Assembly (NCBI GenBank): GCA_036244855.1
Contig: BQKZ01001517.1
Span: 19,462 to 83,461 of the forward strand
Source of the DNA: Temnopleurus reevesii
Lineage: Eukaryota; Echinodermata; Echinoidea; Temnopleuroida; Temnopleuridae
DNA: 64,000 bases
Direction: 5' to 3'
Of this stretch, positions 40,901-55,900 are shown piece by piece (the first letter of the stretch is position 1; each line of letters opens with the position of its first letter). The translations under genes were made by a program, and so were the position numbers. Below the pieces are notes generated by a model. That model saw only the letters and a list, made by a program, of their open reading frames with translations. It was not told where the DNA came from and made no database searches.

Positions 40901-43900
40901 CTCTTTTTCTTTACATACATCTAAATCTGTCATTTTTCATGATCAGTATGGGTTTTTTTAAATCTGTTTCATTTTTCAGATCATTTTTTTTTTTTTACTT
41001 TTAAAAATTCATTTTGATGGTATATTTCTATACGTTGATCAAAGTTGTAGGTGTTTGTTACCACTTAGTTTTACTGTCACTGATGGCACCCAAAGCCCAA
41101 ATTCCACTTCCAAATTGAGAAGATAGAAAGAACGAGAGGGGATGAGAGGGTACAAGGATAGTAATCAATATGGCTGCATGACGGTAGATGAGTAATGGAT
41201 TGAATTAAGGAGTAGGAGAGGTTCCCTGATTTAGTGTATTACGTGCATTATTGATGAGGTTGCTTCTTGCCTCATGTATTCTGTTGTGCTGGAGGATTCG
41301 AAGCGTAGCCATATTAAGGTCTGGATTATATTTAGGGTTCAAGATGAACAAGGTTAGGTTCATACTGTCAGTCTGCTTACAGCCATCTAGATGAATTGTC
41401 AGGCTTGGTTTATCGAAAAAATAAAATCAAGCTAAAACAAGATCCACCCCACTTACTTTCACATGTTTACATGAAAGGGAGATGTATTAATATTCTTACA
41501 TATTAAATATTCTTCTTATTAATATTCATGTCTATCGATATCATGAGGATTGATAAAAAGTCATACTATATGGTTGATATCAGTCACATCTGGATGGACG
41601 CTTTAAAAGAAATGAAATTCAGTCAAAGAACTGCTCTATTGTTTTGTGAATTATTGCATGGTGAAAGGAAAAATGTCTGAAAATATTGATTATCTGAGGG
41701 TCAGTTGTTTTATTGGTTCTCTTTTATTGTCACAGCCTAAACCATAATGATGCACACGTGAGCATATGTAAATTTGTCAATGACGTGCAATAATATTGCC
41801 TCTCCAAAGTCTTTCATTATTCTAAAACAGATTTCTATTTCCCATCACTTAGATATTGATTTGCCTGTACTTAGAACTAGGTCAAAGCAGCCCAAAAGGC
41901 TTCGGGGTAGATGTGACGTTCGTGTGATGGAATTACTTTTCAGCTCCACTTCAACTACCGAAGAGAATTCCTCATTGCGCACACTAATGGGAAAGTAGCA
42001 CCATAGAAAATGATATGAAAATTCAAGATTTCAAATTTTGTAGACATAATAATTCTCAAAAAAAAACTAAACCTTAATTACTGTTTAAGCTCAAAACACA
42101 ATGCCACAGTCATATCGTCTTGGTTTTTGTATTTTTAACAGTTCTGTGAAATATCTGGCAAAATGGTTGACAGAACTGACAAATTGTATGCAATATATAA
42201 TATTTTTATTTACATTATTATGATACATTAATTTTAATATGTCAGGAAAAAACAATAGAAATACAGAGATGTACTAGCTTTCTTAGGCCCTATTCCTCCA
42301 GGGCAACTACATGTACATCAACTAGAATGATAATATGCGTATAAAGCATTTTTGTTTTGCTTATGCTTGGCAACCTTTGTTTTCCTGTGTTTAGAATTGT
42401 TTCCGAGAGCTTTCATGATGGACATTGATTGTATGATTACAACATGATGGGATTCCCCAGGTTGTGAGCTAAAACTAGGGTATTCCCCTAAACATAAGCT
42501 GTTAAAAATTGCTTCTTTTGCTTTCCTTTTCATAAGCAATATAGCAAAGTCATGTCATATTGATTTCCTTTTGTAAAGATGTTATGGATGGGAATTTTGT
42601 CGTTTATTTTTGGAATATGATAGAAATCAACTCCATAAAAATGAATTAAAGTGGAATGTAATGTTCAGATTCTTTCTAATTCATCTGTGACTGATATTGA
42701 CCCACATAACTCTTGAGTACTTTCAAACAAGAATGGGGAGAAGGGGTAAGTTTCTATAGTTTATTATTATTATTCCATTCCATTTTTTATGTTTGGATAA
42801 TCTTTCAGCAATTTAGCATTTTGACCTGACATAGAGTTCATTCATTCTTCTGATAAGCATATTAAAACTTATAATTACATCCTTACTACTATTAGACTGA
42901 CATGATATGAATTAGGCAGGAACCGTTCAAGTATGTGTACTACGTACTAGAACATGCTGCTTGCTGCTTTGTATTAATTACATTCTTAAACCAAGTATAA
43001 TGAGCCGTCATTAGCTTCATTGATTGCCTAGTCATTATACATGTATGTCAAATGACATCATTAAGGGCTGGTATAGCCATGAAAAGATCTTCAAATTTGA
43101 TCTTCATGAATTACATTGTGTGTTAGATTAATTTTATGGACAGAGTTTAAGATGGCATTTAGGTTATTGCAATCCCAATTTAGGCCTATGCACCCTGAAT
43201 ATATATAATTGAATTTCTCATGAGAAGTTATAACACAGTTTCTATTTTTCACATTATAAGTCTATCTTCATGTTCTGACATGTTACATTATTATTTCTGA
43301 TTTCAAAATCAAGTCTTTATTTACTTATGCATTTTAAAACTTTACTGAATTTCAAACCATTTCACACATAAGCGAGTTTCTAATTCACGTTTTTAAAGAT
43401 TATTATGCACAAGTCTATGGGCATTGTAATGAGTGAAAATTTAAGCAAATTCATAGTCGCGAAATTTGCAAAAATAGAATGTCAGCAAAAATTCCAGTTT
43501 TTAAAGTAAATTATGTAAATGAAGAATGAGTACCTGTGCATTCATGGCCAATAAATACCATTTTACGGTGTGTGACTTATTTTAGCAAATGAGACGTAAT
43601 CTGAACATTATTTAACAATATTAAACTTACCCCATTCACGTCACATGCTTTCTATCATTTCACAAGGTGGTTGTGATTGGTTTAAGCATAGACCTACCAC
43701 CTCGGTGTATGGTTTAAGGGTTCAATCGCTGGTGTTCTATTTTTCATAAAATGCATTCTTGGAGACCTGGGTCCTCTAGAGGTGAACCATTTCCCAGGGT
43801 TTAGAGTTACACGCTCAACACTGCCCCTGAATGGAGCACTTGAAGAAATGAAAACACATTTGTATGAATACGTCTGTTTGGACTGTGGATTAAAGCTACC

Positions 43901-46900
43901 ATTGTTGTTATTCTGAATGTAGCATCTAGCCAGAACCTTTGCGAATCTGCACCTCAAAAGTCCCATTTGCCTCAATTTCAATGCTTTGACCAAGGAAAAA
44001 ACTTATTTTTAAAAATACAAATCAGTGGTTTTGGGAACGTGCGAATCTTGGAAGTTGGTAAAAAAAATATAGTATACCACCTTTCTCTCCACTCATTATG
44101 TTCAGCTGTATACATTCTACATGTGCATCTTGCTAATAAAGATGTTAGCTCATGTGATGGTTGTCACAAGCACAATATCATTTTGAAGAAGTCTTCAAAA
44201 CTTTGTCAGCTCCAGAATAATCTTGTATTGATTAAATGCAAAAATATCAGACACACAAATGAAAAACAGTTTAGGCCTAATCAGACAAAAGATAAGAAAG
44301 TTATGAATATTTTAATGATATTACTCAGAATTGATTTTTCATGCAAATACGCAACTGTTGGTCACATGAATCTGCACCCATATACATCACTAAACAGTTT
44401 GGAGTTATTTTGGCATTAAAGGGATGAAAAGAATGGGGTTTTAAAACAATAAAATGAAATAAAAATCTTGCATAGAATTGCATTACATTGCCACTTTGCA
44501 TGAAAAATCGCTATTTAGTATATCCTTGAAATATTAATAACTTTTTGTATTGACTGTCCAATTTGCTTCAAGCTTCTTTTTATCTGTTGGTCTGATTGTT
44601 TTGCTTTTACCCCAGTCTTTAATTGTTTTGGTAGTTTCAAGAAATGGTAATAGTTTGAGGAGAACATAGTAAATCCAAACAGGGCCTTTCTTCTTCTTTT
44701 TTCAGTATGTATTTAATAAGGATCCTGTCTATACAGAAAGATCTGTTTGTATTCTTTTTTCTTTTTTTTTACTTATTGGTATCTGAACAAACTTGATGCA
44801 GGAAATTAAAAAGATGCTGAAATAAGTTGAAAAGTAATTAAAGTCATGAGGTGAAGTTGTTAATACAAGAACTGTTAGGCATTTCATCTATAACTCAAGA
44901 ACTTGTGAAGGAAGGGAATTTCCCCTCCTGAGATATTTACTTTCATTGTGTCCTTAAGAATTAAAGTCCAATTTGAGGGTCATTGATTATTGCCTGAATC
45001 TTTTGGAATGTTAATCTCATTTATTCTGCTTAGTCAAATCAGGTCAGCGATGATATGAAGTTCCTCTCTGCTATATGTAGGCTTATGAATTTTTATTCAT
45101 AGAGAAATAGAATATGGGAAAGGAAATAAAGTCAATTTTTTGCAGCCATAAGCCAATGAGATACAATTATTCATTTCAAGACGCTGAGAAAAAAAATAGT
45201 TGCCATGAAAACATCTTGTACATTGTAAAATATGTTTGATGAAGTATTACCAGCAAAATGTAATTGAACATTATGGTCATGATACAATTCTAGAAGAATA
45301 TCATCTTGGGAAGCTGATCTATTCTTGTAAATGTTAACCCACTACGACATTGATCTATATGTCTGGGACTGCAGTATGTTACATTGATTTATACATCAGT
45401 AACTACAATATGTTACATCTATTACATGTACATCTCTGAGACCCAATCTGACAACCTGATTCATAATATAGTTATTTTATGTTTACGCTGTTGATAATGT
45501 TTACAGCATCAAACTCAATAAAAGTCAGTAAAACTCAATAGTTCTTTTTTATGAAACCCAAACCATATGATTGGTAGATTAGAATAATGTGCATTCCCCT
45601 TTCCATCCCCCACCCCCTCCCCCTCTCTCTTTCTCATATTGGAATTAGAAGACATTCATTTCATTCCATATTTCTCAGAAAGAAAGTAATGACATAGCAA
45701 AAGTTAAAATTCATACTGTCGCATGAAAGTTGGAGTGAAAATGATCTCATGAAATGTAATTGTGGTTTTTCTATTACTAACGCTCTCAAGACTAAATGTG
45801 TCATTATTCCAGTAATATACATCACTTCACATATATAGTTTCCTATTTTTATTGCGTATCTAAACCATATATATTTGATGATTATTTGTCTCAACTTCCT
45901 GCAAGAGGGGTAGATGATATAATTGCTGTGTAATGTAGGCATAAATTGTTGAAAAAGTATAACAGCTTATTCAATGATTTTGAAATTACATGTTTTTCTT
46001 CATTTTCACACTCACGTAAATACAAATTGATCACCTATACAGCTAGCACTTTTATGGGGTGTTGCTCAGAATCAACTGCAAATCAACTGCAACTTCGGAC
46101 ATTGTAACGCGCATTTTTATTCGCGCGCGGTGTGCGCATTTACCAAGATGCCATGAAACAATGATTTTGATTGGCGTATTCCGATCAACTGCAACTTGCG
46201 ATCAATTGCAACCTTTGAGCAACACCCCCTTAGACTCATATGATAGATTGTTTGATTGTTTATTTCACATGTATACACAATATGGTGTGTCATGCAGGGA
46301 TGAAGAATTATTTTTAGCTTACCATATCCATCCTAGCTCTCCCCTAGTATATATGACGGAATATCCTTGTTATTCAATAATTAGTTGACTCTTCATGTGT
46401 ATTAATTTTTGAAAAGTATACAAGTCAGCATTCCTACAAAATATTATCTTTTCTCTGCTTCCTCTAATGGAAAGAAGGCAGCAGCATCGTGACAGCAGAA
46501 AACTGTCTCCTTACAAATTCCTTATGCGTATCCCAAAAGAGTGAATGTACTTTTGTTCTGCCAATGCTTGGAGGTAATTTAAAACCATGAACCTAAGTTA
46601 AAACAAAATGAAAATTAATTCTGAGCTTTTTTACTACTCGCTCCATGCATTATTGATGTACTGATGCGTACTGATAAAGCTCAAAGGTATGATTGTGAAG
46701 TTTTATAGGATATAAAAGAAAGAATTTCCATACTCTATAGACTACTCTTTCACTGCACTGACCATGGCTTTTTGGAGTTCGATATTATGTTATTTGGGAT
46801 AGATTTTGAATTTTACCATCTAGCTTATAGGTCAAGCATATATGAGCAGAATTACCATTACAAATTTTAAGGTTATTGAAGTGTATATTTGTAAATATAT

Positions 46901-49900
46901 TTTTAAAATATTTTTATAGGGATAGTAATATGCTAAGATTTTGATGAAGGAATCTATTCTATCAGCATGTATTTACAGGAAATTTGAGTGAAACAAACAT
47001 TAAAAAACTCCAGTATTAAAAAAAGAAGAGAATAAAAATACACATTTGCACTATATCCTTATTTTGGAGTCCCGTAGGAGTGAGAAATGTACATGAAGTT
47101 ACAATATTGTGGGTTGATTAAAGATAGGTATTCCATCAATTGGGGTCTCAAAGTATGTTCACTATGTTTTCATTCCCTACTATCAGTATGTGATCCAGTA
47201 TTTTTGAGGCACTGTGTAACTTTGCAATTGGTTCTTTGCCCAGTAGCAATTTGAGCAAAGCATGATGTTCTTTCTTGTCTCTATTTGGCTATGCTTTGTT
47301 TTTTATTAAAGCCTCTGCCCGCCAAGAGAAGGACACTTCAATAAAGTGAAGAGATAAACAGGGCTATTATTGTTGTAGTATTCATGTAGCGGACATGGAT
47401 TGTCATGTCTGGCGTGTTCAGCTTTTCTAGGAATGGCAAGATATTGCTTTCTGTTTTTCTCCCAGCAGATTTAGATAAAGTGTTTTCACATCTTCCTCTG
47501 ATCTCTGTATACTATCTCTATTAATATATTACCCTCACTTTTTAGATTTTTCTCTCCATCCCATTTTCCCATTTCTTATATCAATTTGTTAATTTTCCCC
47601 TGCTGTATCAAATACTCGTACATTTAAATGGAAGTCTAATAGACTATTGAGTGAATTGTTTTGATAAGAGATTCATCAAACTTGTAAGTAATTGTGCAAG
47701 CATTTTTAATAGAAATTATGCAATGTGTTATCATTGATCTAAATATATCTCCGTTTTCTATCTTTTTTTCATTCTGCAGATTCATTTGTAAATAGTCAAG
47801 AATGGACGTTAAGCAGAACAGTTCCAGAACTGAAATTGGTAAGTTAGTCGGAATTATTAATGTTTTGATGGAATATTCAACTGCATATTTTTTGTTCTTT
47901 TCTTTTATTTTTCTCTTTCTCTCTCCTTTTTTTTTTCTTTTGCATTTCATTTTAAAAGATATTTGGGGTATTTTGATGAACTCCACCCAAAGAAAATTAT
48001 GAGTGCTTGAGAAGTAAAAAAAAATCTCCATGACTGCACTCTTCAAGTTTAATGTATCTTAGCATCCTTATACCATGATTTTTCCTCTTCAAGTATTGAT
48101 CGTGATCTGGCCTTGGTCAGGGCTTCAAATCTTATTAGCATCTCTCATGATTCCAGACTCATACGTCAATCCATTTACGTATCTTATATAATCCATTAGA
48201 ATTCTATGAGAAAAATGAAAAAAAAGTTAAAAGCATCACACAGACATTTATGCTAAATAGATACTTGAATTGCTTCCTCTCATATTTTCATCTAAGAAAT
48301 TAATTAGTATATTTATAGATCAATTAGATGCTTGTTTGGATTTCTTAGAAAAATTGTCCGCAATAGATTTCTCTTACGCCATTTTCGATGCACGTTTAGC
48401 GGGCTTTTATATCATATATCCAATACAAGCAGGATGCATTTATAAAGGATATTATTGCAATCATTGAGAGTAACAATCCAAAAATTACTGGTAGTTACTT
48501 AATTGTTCTTACATGCTACATGTATTTATAGCAAACCTATTGAATGTGCATTCAACTTCGAGGTCTGTGGTTTCTTGCAATGACGAAGAAAATTGGAGCT
48601 CTAAGAAATATTTAAAAGAAGTACTGGTACATGTTTAAGCTTTTGTTTGCATTTTTAGCATATTTAGTGCTCTTGTGGTGATTTTATCATTGTTACTACA
48701 AAGGAATTCAGTTTTGTGTTATGTATAGGTATTGCCACTCAATGCTTGCAGCGAATGTATGAAAATAATAATCACAAAATCTAACCAAAATATTTTCTTT
48801 TCCTGTGTATGGCTAGGGATAAAATCCTTTTTGACAATCTCTTTGGAACCGTTGTTATTCCAAGCGTCTGATGCTAGAGGGTGTAGGGCATTATGCATGA
48901 ATGGTGTTTTGTATTGGGCTATGTTTATATGATTATGTACCAATCAAATGTGGCAGTGTAAGTTTTATGAACAAGTTTTCAGGTAGCATATAGATATATA
49001 GGACAAACTTGTTATGAATAGGATAAAAAAGCTTTTTATTAATCTATCAGACATGTTTAATTTATACCAGATGTGGCATTACATATTTCAATGTGTTTCC
49101 CCTCGAGACAATCATAGGAATCCATGCAATTGTATTAAACCATATGCCATAATGATTAATACTGGTAATTTTTTATCTTGTGCTCGTATTATCATTTTTA
49201 CTGCCTCATCAATAAAAATGACATTGATTTAATTTTTTCTGAAGTTCTCCCAGGTACTTAGAAATTAACTATGATGTTAACCAAATTTTACAAGCTACAG
49301 CACCCCTCCCCTGAGATTGTGTTTAGATTAAACATTTCTATCCATTGTTTTACTTCTTCCACTTCTTTTGTGCCAAGTGGATTTGAAAGTACAAAAGAAA
49401 TTACCTAACTAGAAAGGGTGCAACAATGATTCATGACTTGATGAATTGAAATTTTGCATTTTTCCTGTAGGGTGTAGTAGGAAGTTTAACAAGTGGAAAG
49501 TCAGCACTGGTTCATCGATACCTGACAGGATCATACATGCAGGAGGAGTCACCAGAAGGTACATCTTTCAGCATTTTAGTATAAAATTGAAGTGTCTCCA
49601 TGCTTTTTTTAGTCATTTTACGATATAGGATGAAAACATTGAAGAGAATATTTATATGGAAGTCAGAAAAAAATTTCTACACTGTTTTTGTTGTTTTTTA
49701 TCTTGATTTTGTTGTTTTTTCCTGGGTTTTTTTTTGGGGGGGGGGGGGGGGGGGGTAGATTTCAACATAAAAGAAGGGTAGGGAAGCATTCAGTACTACA
49801 ACGTAAGCAAGACATCCATTAATTTGACTACCACTGGTTCACGGTTACTTTATGTGTCACCATTCATAAACTGGAATCTTCTCTTTTTCTTATGCTATAT

Positions 49901-52900
49901 TATTGTTGGTTTTCCGTCCATCCTGTTTTCGATCTGGTGATAACTTGAAACCGTTGAACATATCAATTTCAAACTTTGGTCATGTATGCACATGGGAGGA
50001 ACAGTGATCTGATTAATTAGATTTTGGGTCAATGAGGTCTAAGGTCAAAGATGTCATTGAATGTATGAAAATGGGTATTTTTGAAGGGCAAATATCTTAT
50101 TGTGGTAATGACGTGTTTGGGGATTAATTCATGAACCTTATACCATCATTCTCATCATGAATTATCCTGAAGTGATCAGTGATTCTTCAAGCTACTTATC
50201 AAGCAGCATATCATTTTTTTATGTTCCATTACAGGAGGAAGATTCAAGAAAGAGATTGTAGTTGATGACAGAAGTTATCTGTTGCTGATACGAGATGAAG
50301 GTGGTCCACCGGAGCTTCAGTTCTGCTCCTGGGTGGATGCTGTCATCCTGGTGTTTAGTGTAGAAGATGAGATGAGCTTCAATATGCTGTACACCTTCTA
50401 TGCCAAGATTGCACACTACCGCAACACAGCAGACCTTCCTATGATTCTAGTTGGAACACAAGGTAGGAGTCCTTATAGTAAAGGGGGAATCCAACACTGG
50501 AATTATTGTGCTCTCATTGAAAGAAGAAAAATCAACAAACTTTTAAAAATTTGAACAAAATCTGACAATCCATTAAAAATTCCAGATTTTAAAAAATTCA
50601 TTGATGTGCTCTGATGGAGATCCTTGAGTTGGCAACTTTGGAAGAATCTGTGACATACAAGAGGACATCTACCCATTCACTTCCTACTGAAAATATAGAA
50701 TAAAGATGATTCTTTCCGAAATCCATGCAGAATTTATTAAGGCATGCTGCAATATACCGTTGTCCGTAATCTGGTGTATAGAATGATCAGGAATTGTCTG
50801 ACTTGACATCGCAGAAGTGTTTAAAATTCACCAACCGTATGGATCCCCTTCAGCAACAAGGATCATGGTATCATTGTAACGGATTATCTAACTTATTTCA
50901 AATTATCACTCTTTGTTCCTCTTCATTTTCTTGATCCCCTGACAGCACAATTATTCCAGTAGTTCCCCCTTAAAGTTACAAGAAATGTTTGAAATGTAGG
51001 CCTACACTGTAGGTTGTCAAACATCATACTGTTTAATTTAGATAATCTTAGCTTTTCTGTGAATGTTGTTGTTCTTGTTTCAAACATGAAATGACAGACC
51101 TCTTTATCGACCAGCTGATATACAAAATTCACATATGTTCCAGTAGTCCAAGTCATCTTTATTATTCTAGCATTATTCATCTATTAGTATTTCCACCATT
51201 CCAGCTTGGCCTTCAGCTTGTTTGTTCACTCCTAATTATTCACTCCATTCAGCCAAAATTTGTAGACTTTGCCACTAGCACAAGGTGATAACCAACCAGA
51301 ATACAGTACGATGGAGACTGGGCCTTTAATAATAGTGACTCAACTACATGGTGTCCTTGAATGTGCAAATTAAAAAGCTACGGTGATGTGCTGAGCTCAT
51401 TAAGCTTTAGAGGTAGGGCCTGCGCAAAACAATTTCTTCCACCGATCTAACCTTGGCTTTCTTCTGCAAAGATAATCTTATAGAGAGAAGGGAGGTGAAC
51501 CAACAAGATTTTTATCGATTCGTTGATCTAGAATAGGAGGAATGGGGGCTTTAATCATCTTCTTTCTGGTTCAGAAGAGACTAACTGGAAAGCTCTTTGG
51601 TTTGTTTTCTGAGGATATTTATTTTGGTCCTTTAAATTTAATTTGGAAGAAAATATGGCACATTAAAAATGAACTAAGGAATAGAATTTTACTAATTTAC
51701 TTCAGAAATTTACCTTTTTTGTGATTCAATCAGATTTTTAAAAGAATAACATTACCTGTAAGTATTTGAGTTCAAGACTTCACTGTCAAACTCCCAAGTT
51801 GTCATTCCCATATGCTGGTTACCATCTAAACCACAACAAGCATAGGTCACCAATATTCATTATCATTAGCTAGAGCTTAGCCTGTCTACCAGACCATGGA
51901 CCTGTAAAATAAAAGAGATACAAATTCATATAACTATGTACTTTTTAAAATACTATATGATCCTTGAAATGCATATAAGTATCTCACCGTTGCTATTCTA
52001 AAGCCAGTGTCATAATACTGTATTGATTGTAGAGTACCTAGAGAGTTCTATCAGAGGTATAAGAGCTGCATATGATTACTATTGTCCTTTTTTTTTAATT
52101 TGAAGTAAAAATCTTAATTGGGGGAGGGAGTGTCTTTTCCCTACATAATGAATAATATTTGACCACAGACCAAATCATTTCCGTTTCTAGTAGTAGTTTG
52201 ATTCCATATTCTTTTGAAAGGATCTTCATTGCTTCAATATAAAGAACTAGTCTTCCTTACATGTGGCTCCTACTGATCATACTTGTTTCCATGGGATTAA
52301 TTAATCCAGACAAGAATTGATAGTTATAGCAGGAACAGGTGAAAGTATAGTCTAAATAAAATCTGCATTGTTGAATGGACACTGAAGACTACAAGCATGA
52401 AAAGGTTATCATATCCTTGAGTGAGGCTAAATAAAAATGTTTATAAATATCACTCTTACCAGACTTCGTGAGGTTTCCTAGCATGTCCAAATTAGTCATC
52501 TTTTGGAGGATACTATACTTCAAGTTCATACCTTACAGTTCATAAATCAACACTGTTTGAAGAGAGGTGTTTTACTTGTAGTGTGCTCTAGTGAGCTGCT
52601 TTTTTACATCAAATATGTTGAACATTCATCTGGGTTTTAGAAGGAGGAACACAATATCTTCAAGGTGTAAACAAGGTAAATAGAATAAGTTCTGATATTT
52701 TCTCTTGTACATTTGTATTCAAAATTAACAGATTTGGACACTCTTTTTGTTTGTTTTTAATGTCAACCTTTTCAGAGCTCAAAATGTTCAAGATTTTTCA
52801 AAGATAGAATATATATTTCTTCTTTTACTGTTTTATCTTATTACAGGGATTATCAAATAGGGAAAGTGTTGTGTCATAAAGGACTTGAAAGACAAAAAAT

Positions 52901-55900
52901 GTTCAAGATGAGCAATATTCAGCTTTCAGAAGTACCTACAGTCTGCAGCTGACTCTCAATATTTCATTACTTAAGATTATTTCACCTAGATTTTAGTGAA
53001 CTTGATAGAAAGAATGATGTGTCCATAGAATCCATGCAAATGATATGATATGCGATGAGCGAGGAGAGACAATGATGAAGAAGACATACAGCGCAAACAC
53101 AAAACCCCTGCATTTAGAGAAACACCAAGGATCTAAAGATGGTTTCATTCAATTACTAGATTCAATATAGGGGCCTAATTTGATTTAATGTTTCCACCAA
53201 CTGTAAATATCAGAGGTGAAGCCTTTATTTGTTCAGACAGTTCCCTAAATACATATTGGAGAATACAGGGAAACTAAATATATGTCCTAGTTTGAGGGGA
53301 TGAAGAGATTTAAAAGGCTGAAGCATTATGTTGTTGTTTGTGGAAAGAGGATTTTCATGTCACTTGAGGCTCCCCCTAGCTCTCCTCTTAGGAGATACGA
53401 AATGAAAGTGAAGACTTGATGCTGACTATAAATCCATAACATTTGTGGATATAAATTCAGGGATCCATTTCAAACAGCTAAGGTTACATTTCATGGACAG
53501 TAGAAAAAGCGATTTAAATGACGGGTTAGGTTAGATATTGGGCTTCAGCACTGACTTGCAAAAATATTCAAATAGGGAAGTGTGACCAATAAATGATTTG
53601 ATGGAACCATTTTTGTCTTAGGTCCAAAGATATAATTGTTCAGACTAGTAGACAATTTACACATTAAATCAAACTTCAATCCTCACCCTAATTTGAATCT
53701 TCACATTATTGTTTCATTGAGAATTTTGTCCCTTCTGAGATAATATTTTCTCAAGTGGTGCATTATCATGCAAATTGTTCATCTTTGAAATGGATGTAAT
53801 TAGCAACAATAAGAGAGGAGGTAATCATAAGTAATCTAATCAGCTTCCTGGTGTAAAGATCGATAGTTTCTACTTCTATTTTCTAACAAGAAATCGAACC
53901 ATTTTCATCTTGCGATTCTCAATGGTAGACAAGCTATTCCTATTTATCAGGACTAAAATGGGTCATCTGTCAAACTCTAATGTCATAGGTCAAATTCATG
54001 GCAATATATATGCATTCCACAATCTGAAAGTAACCCAAATAATAGAAGTGAAGTTAAAATAGAGCGTTTTGCCTTTTTTTTTTCTTTTTACTTGCGATGG
54101 GGATATTCCTGTATCTAAACTTGTCTGTTATTATTAGACATTTAAATGAGTGCAATGGGGATTTCACCTCCCTGGTTCAAACATTATTTGGGTTTCATAT
54201 CAAAGATTCTACACATTATTTGGGTTTCTAAAAGATTGTATACATCCAGGTTTGTATACACCACACACAGAGGCCTCTTTGTTCTTCTTGTAAGGAGCTA
54301 TTTCAGTGAATCTCCTATTTCTGTACCCCAAGAGTAACTAGATCCTAACAGACATTTCCAATGATAGCTGATTTTTAATGGGCCATGACTATATATGGAG
54401 TTGGACATGTCAGTTTTTTTATTGCTAAAGAGGATATAGAGCAAATTGTGGAAGATATCTACTAGAACCAAGTAAAAAAAACTGCATTGTTATCCTTCAT
54501 TGCTTTTTTTGGAAATTCCTCAGTGATCAAGTATTTATGTATATTTTTTTTGCCTATGACAGTAAGTATATGTTTATACATTTTTATTTGCAAATGATCA
54601 ACGGACACTTGAGATATTAACTCCTATATTTTTCTTTCATGAGAATCTTTATGTAGGCTATCTTTTTTTTTTCAATAATTATTTTATTCTCCATTCATGA
54701 TAACACATATAACACATATTTATCAAATACAAAACAAACACAAACAAATGTTATCGTATCACATAATATTAACAAACTTAGTATATAAATCGTGTAATGA
54801 TACCTTATAAAAATAATGTTACCTTTTGTTTGAATAATATTTGTATCGAGAACTAATATACAGAATGGAAATTATATTATAGAAGACTCAAACAGAATAA
54901 TTATAATTTTCATCTAATGCCCCACCCCATTGGCCCCTCCAGCCCCCCCTCCCTAAGGACGAAGGCCTTTCCCCCCCCCCCCCTCCCCTCTACCTGGGTT
55001 GGGCTCTTCATCATAGGGATAAATGATCAATCATTTCTTGAAATGGGTTCAGTATTTATTTTAAAGGTTGTACTATGGTGAAAGCTTCACTATTTATGAT
55101 GTTACCCAATTGATTAACTATTTTTTCCTTGAATATGAAGGTCTATTAAGGAAACCTCACACATTTTTATTTAAGCTTTTCCAGAAATCATATGTACTGG
55201 TACAAGTTTTACTTATATGAGACAGTCAAAAATATTGTTTCGCTGATTTTTTTTTTTCATGAATGTATTTTGATAGCGTCGACCTTGAATGAATCTCAAT
55301 CTTTTTAAAGCAAATTCTTTGGCTCTTGCATGTAATTCAAGTACAAGTGTAATGTCTTTCTGAATCCATTTAGAAGTAATTTAAGAATTCACCCTGTCGC
55401 ATGTATTTCACCGAGAGAAGAAGCAGGTGTGATTGTAGAAATAAATGAAAGATATTCATTGAAACCTTTGTGCTACAGCTGGAGGGACCAACCCATGGGA
55501 TTGATGGGCATTAGCAACGCAGTGAGATCGCTTAAAATAATGGCTATTGGCTTTGCTTTCTCGTTGCATATTTAATTGAGCTGAAACATTTATTAATATG
55601 ATAAAAGAAAGACAACATCAAGTAAATTCTTGTATTTGATATTGGAGCGAATGGTTGATACTGCAAAAACTCAAACTCGCAGCCCAAAATGGTGGACATA
55701 TGTTATTTCAAAGCTATTGTCATATTCAGCAATATCATGCAAACCTTTTGGACACTTCTATGTGTATTAACGTATTGGACACCTTCACTTTACTTTTTTT
55801 TAATCGAGAGTAGGTATTCCTACTGGTATGTATGGATGCTTACCTGTATAGTTATTCCTTCACTTATACTTCTTATTGTTATCTTAGAGGCATTTTCCCT

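Larger units (their letters stand above)
34145..47779 (+). other. AGAP: AGAP intron 2 (13.6 kb)
   Basis: Runs from GTAACC to ttctgcag. It holds the 234-bp duplication pair, a pair of related dispersed repeats (38430 and 43375) and the Harbinger-like MITE at 46055. Several open frames occur, the longest 150 codons at 43967-44419, but none has a recognisable domain or suitable splice sites. Confidence 0.75.

Noticed and set aside
43967..44419. Longest open frame in the window (150 codons, plus strand)
   Set aside because: It lies inside AGAP intron 2, is AT-rich with no recognisable domain, and has no promoter or splice context. Its length is plausible by chance in 64 kb of six frames.
47636..48046. 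136-codon minus-strand open frame over AGAP exon 3
   Set aside because: A shadow of the exon and of T-rich intron sequence, which yields a Lys-rich peptide on the opposite strand.
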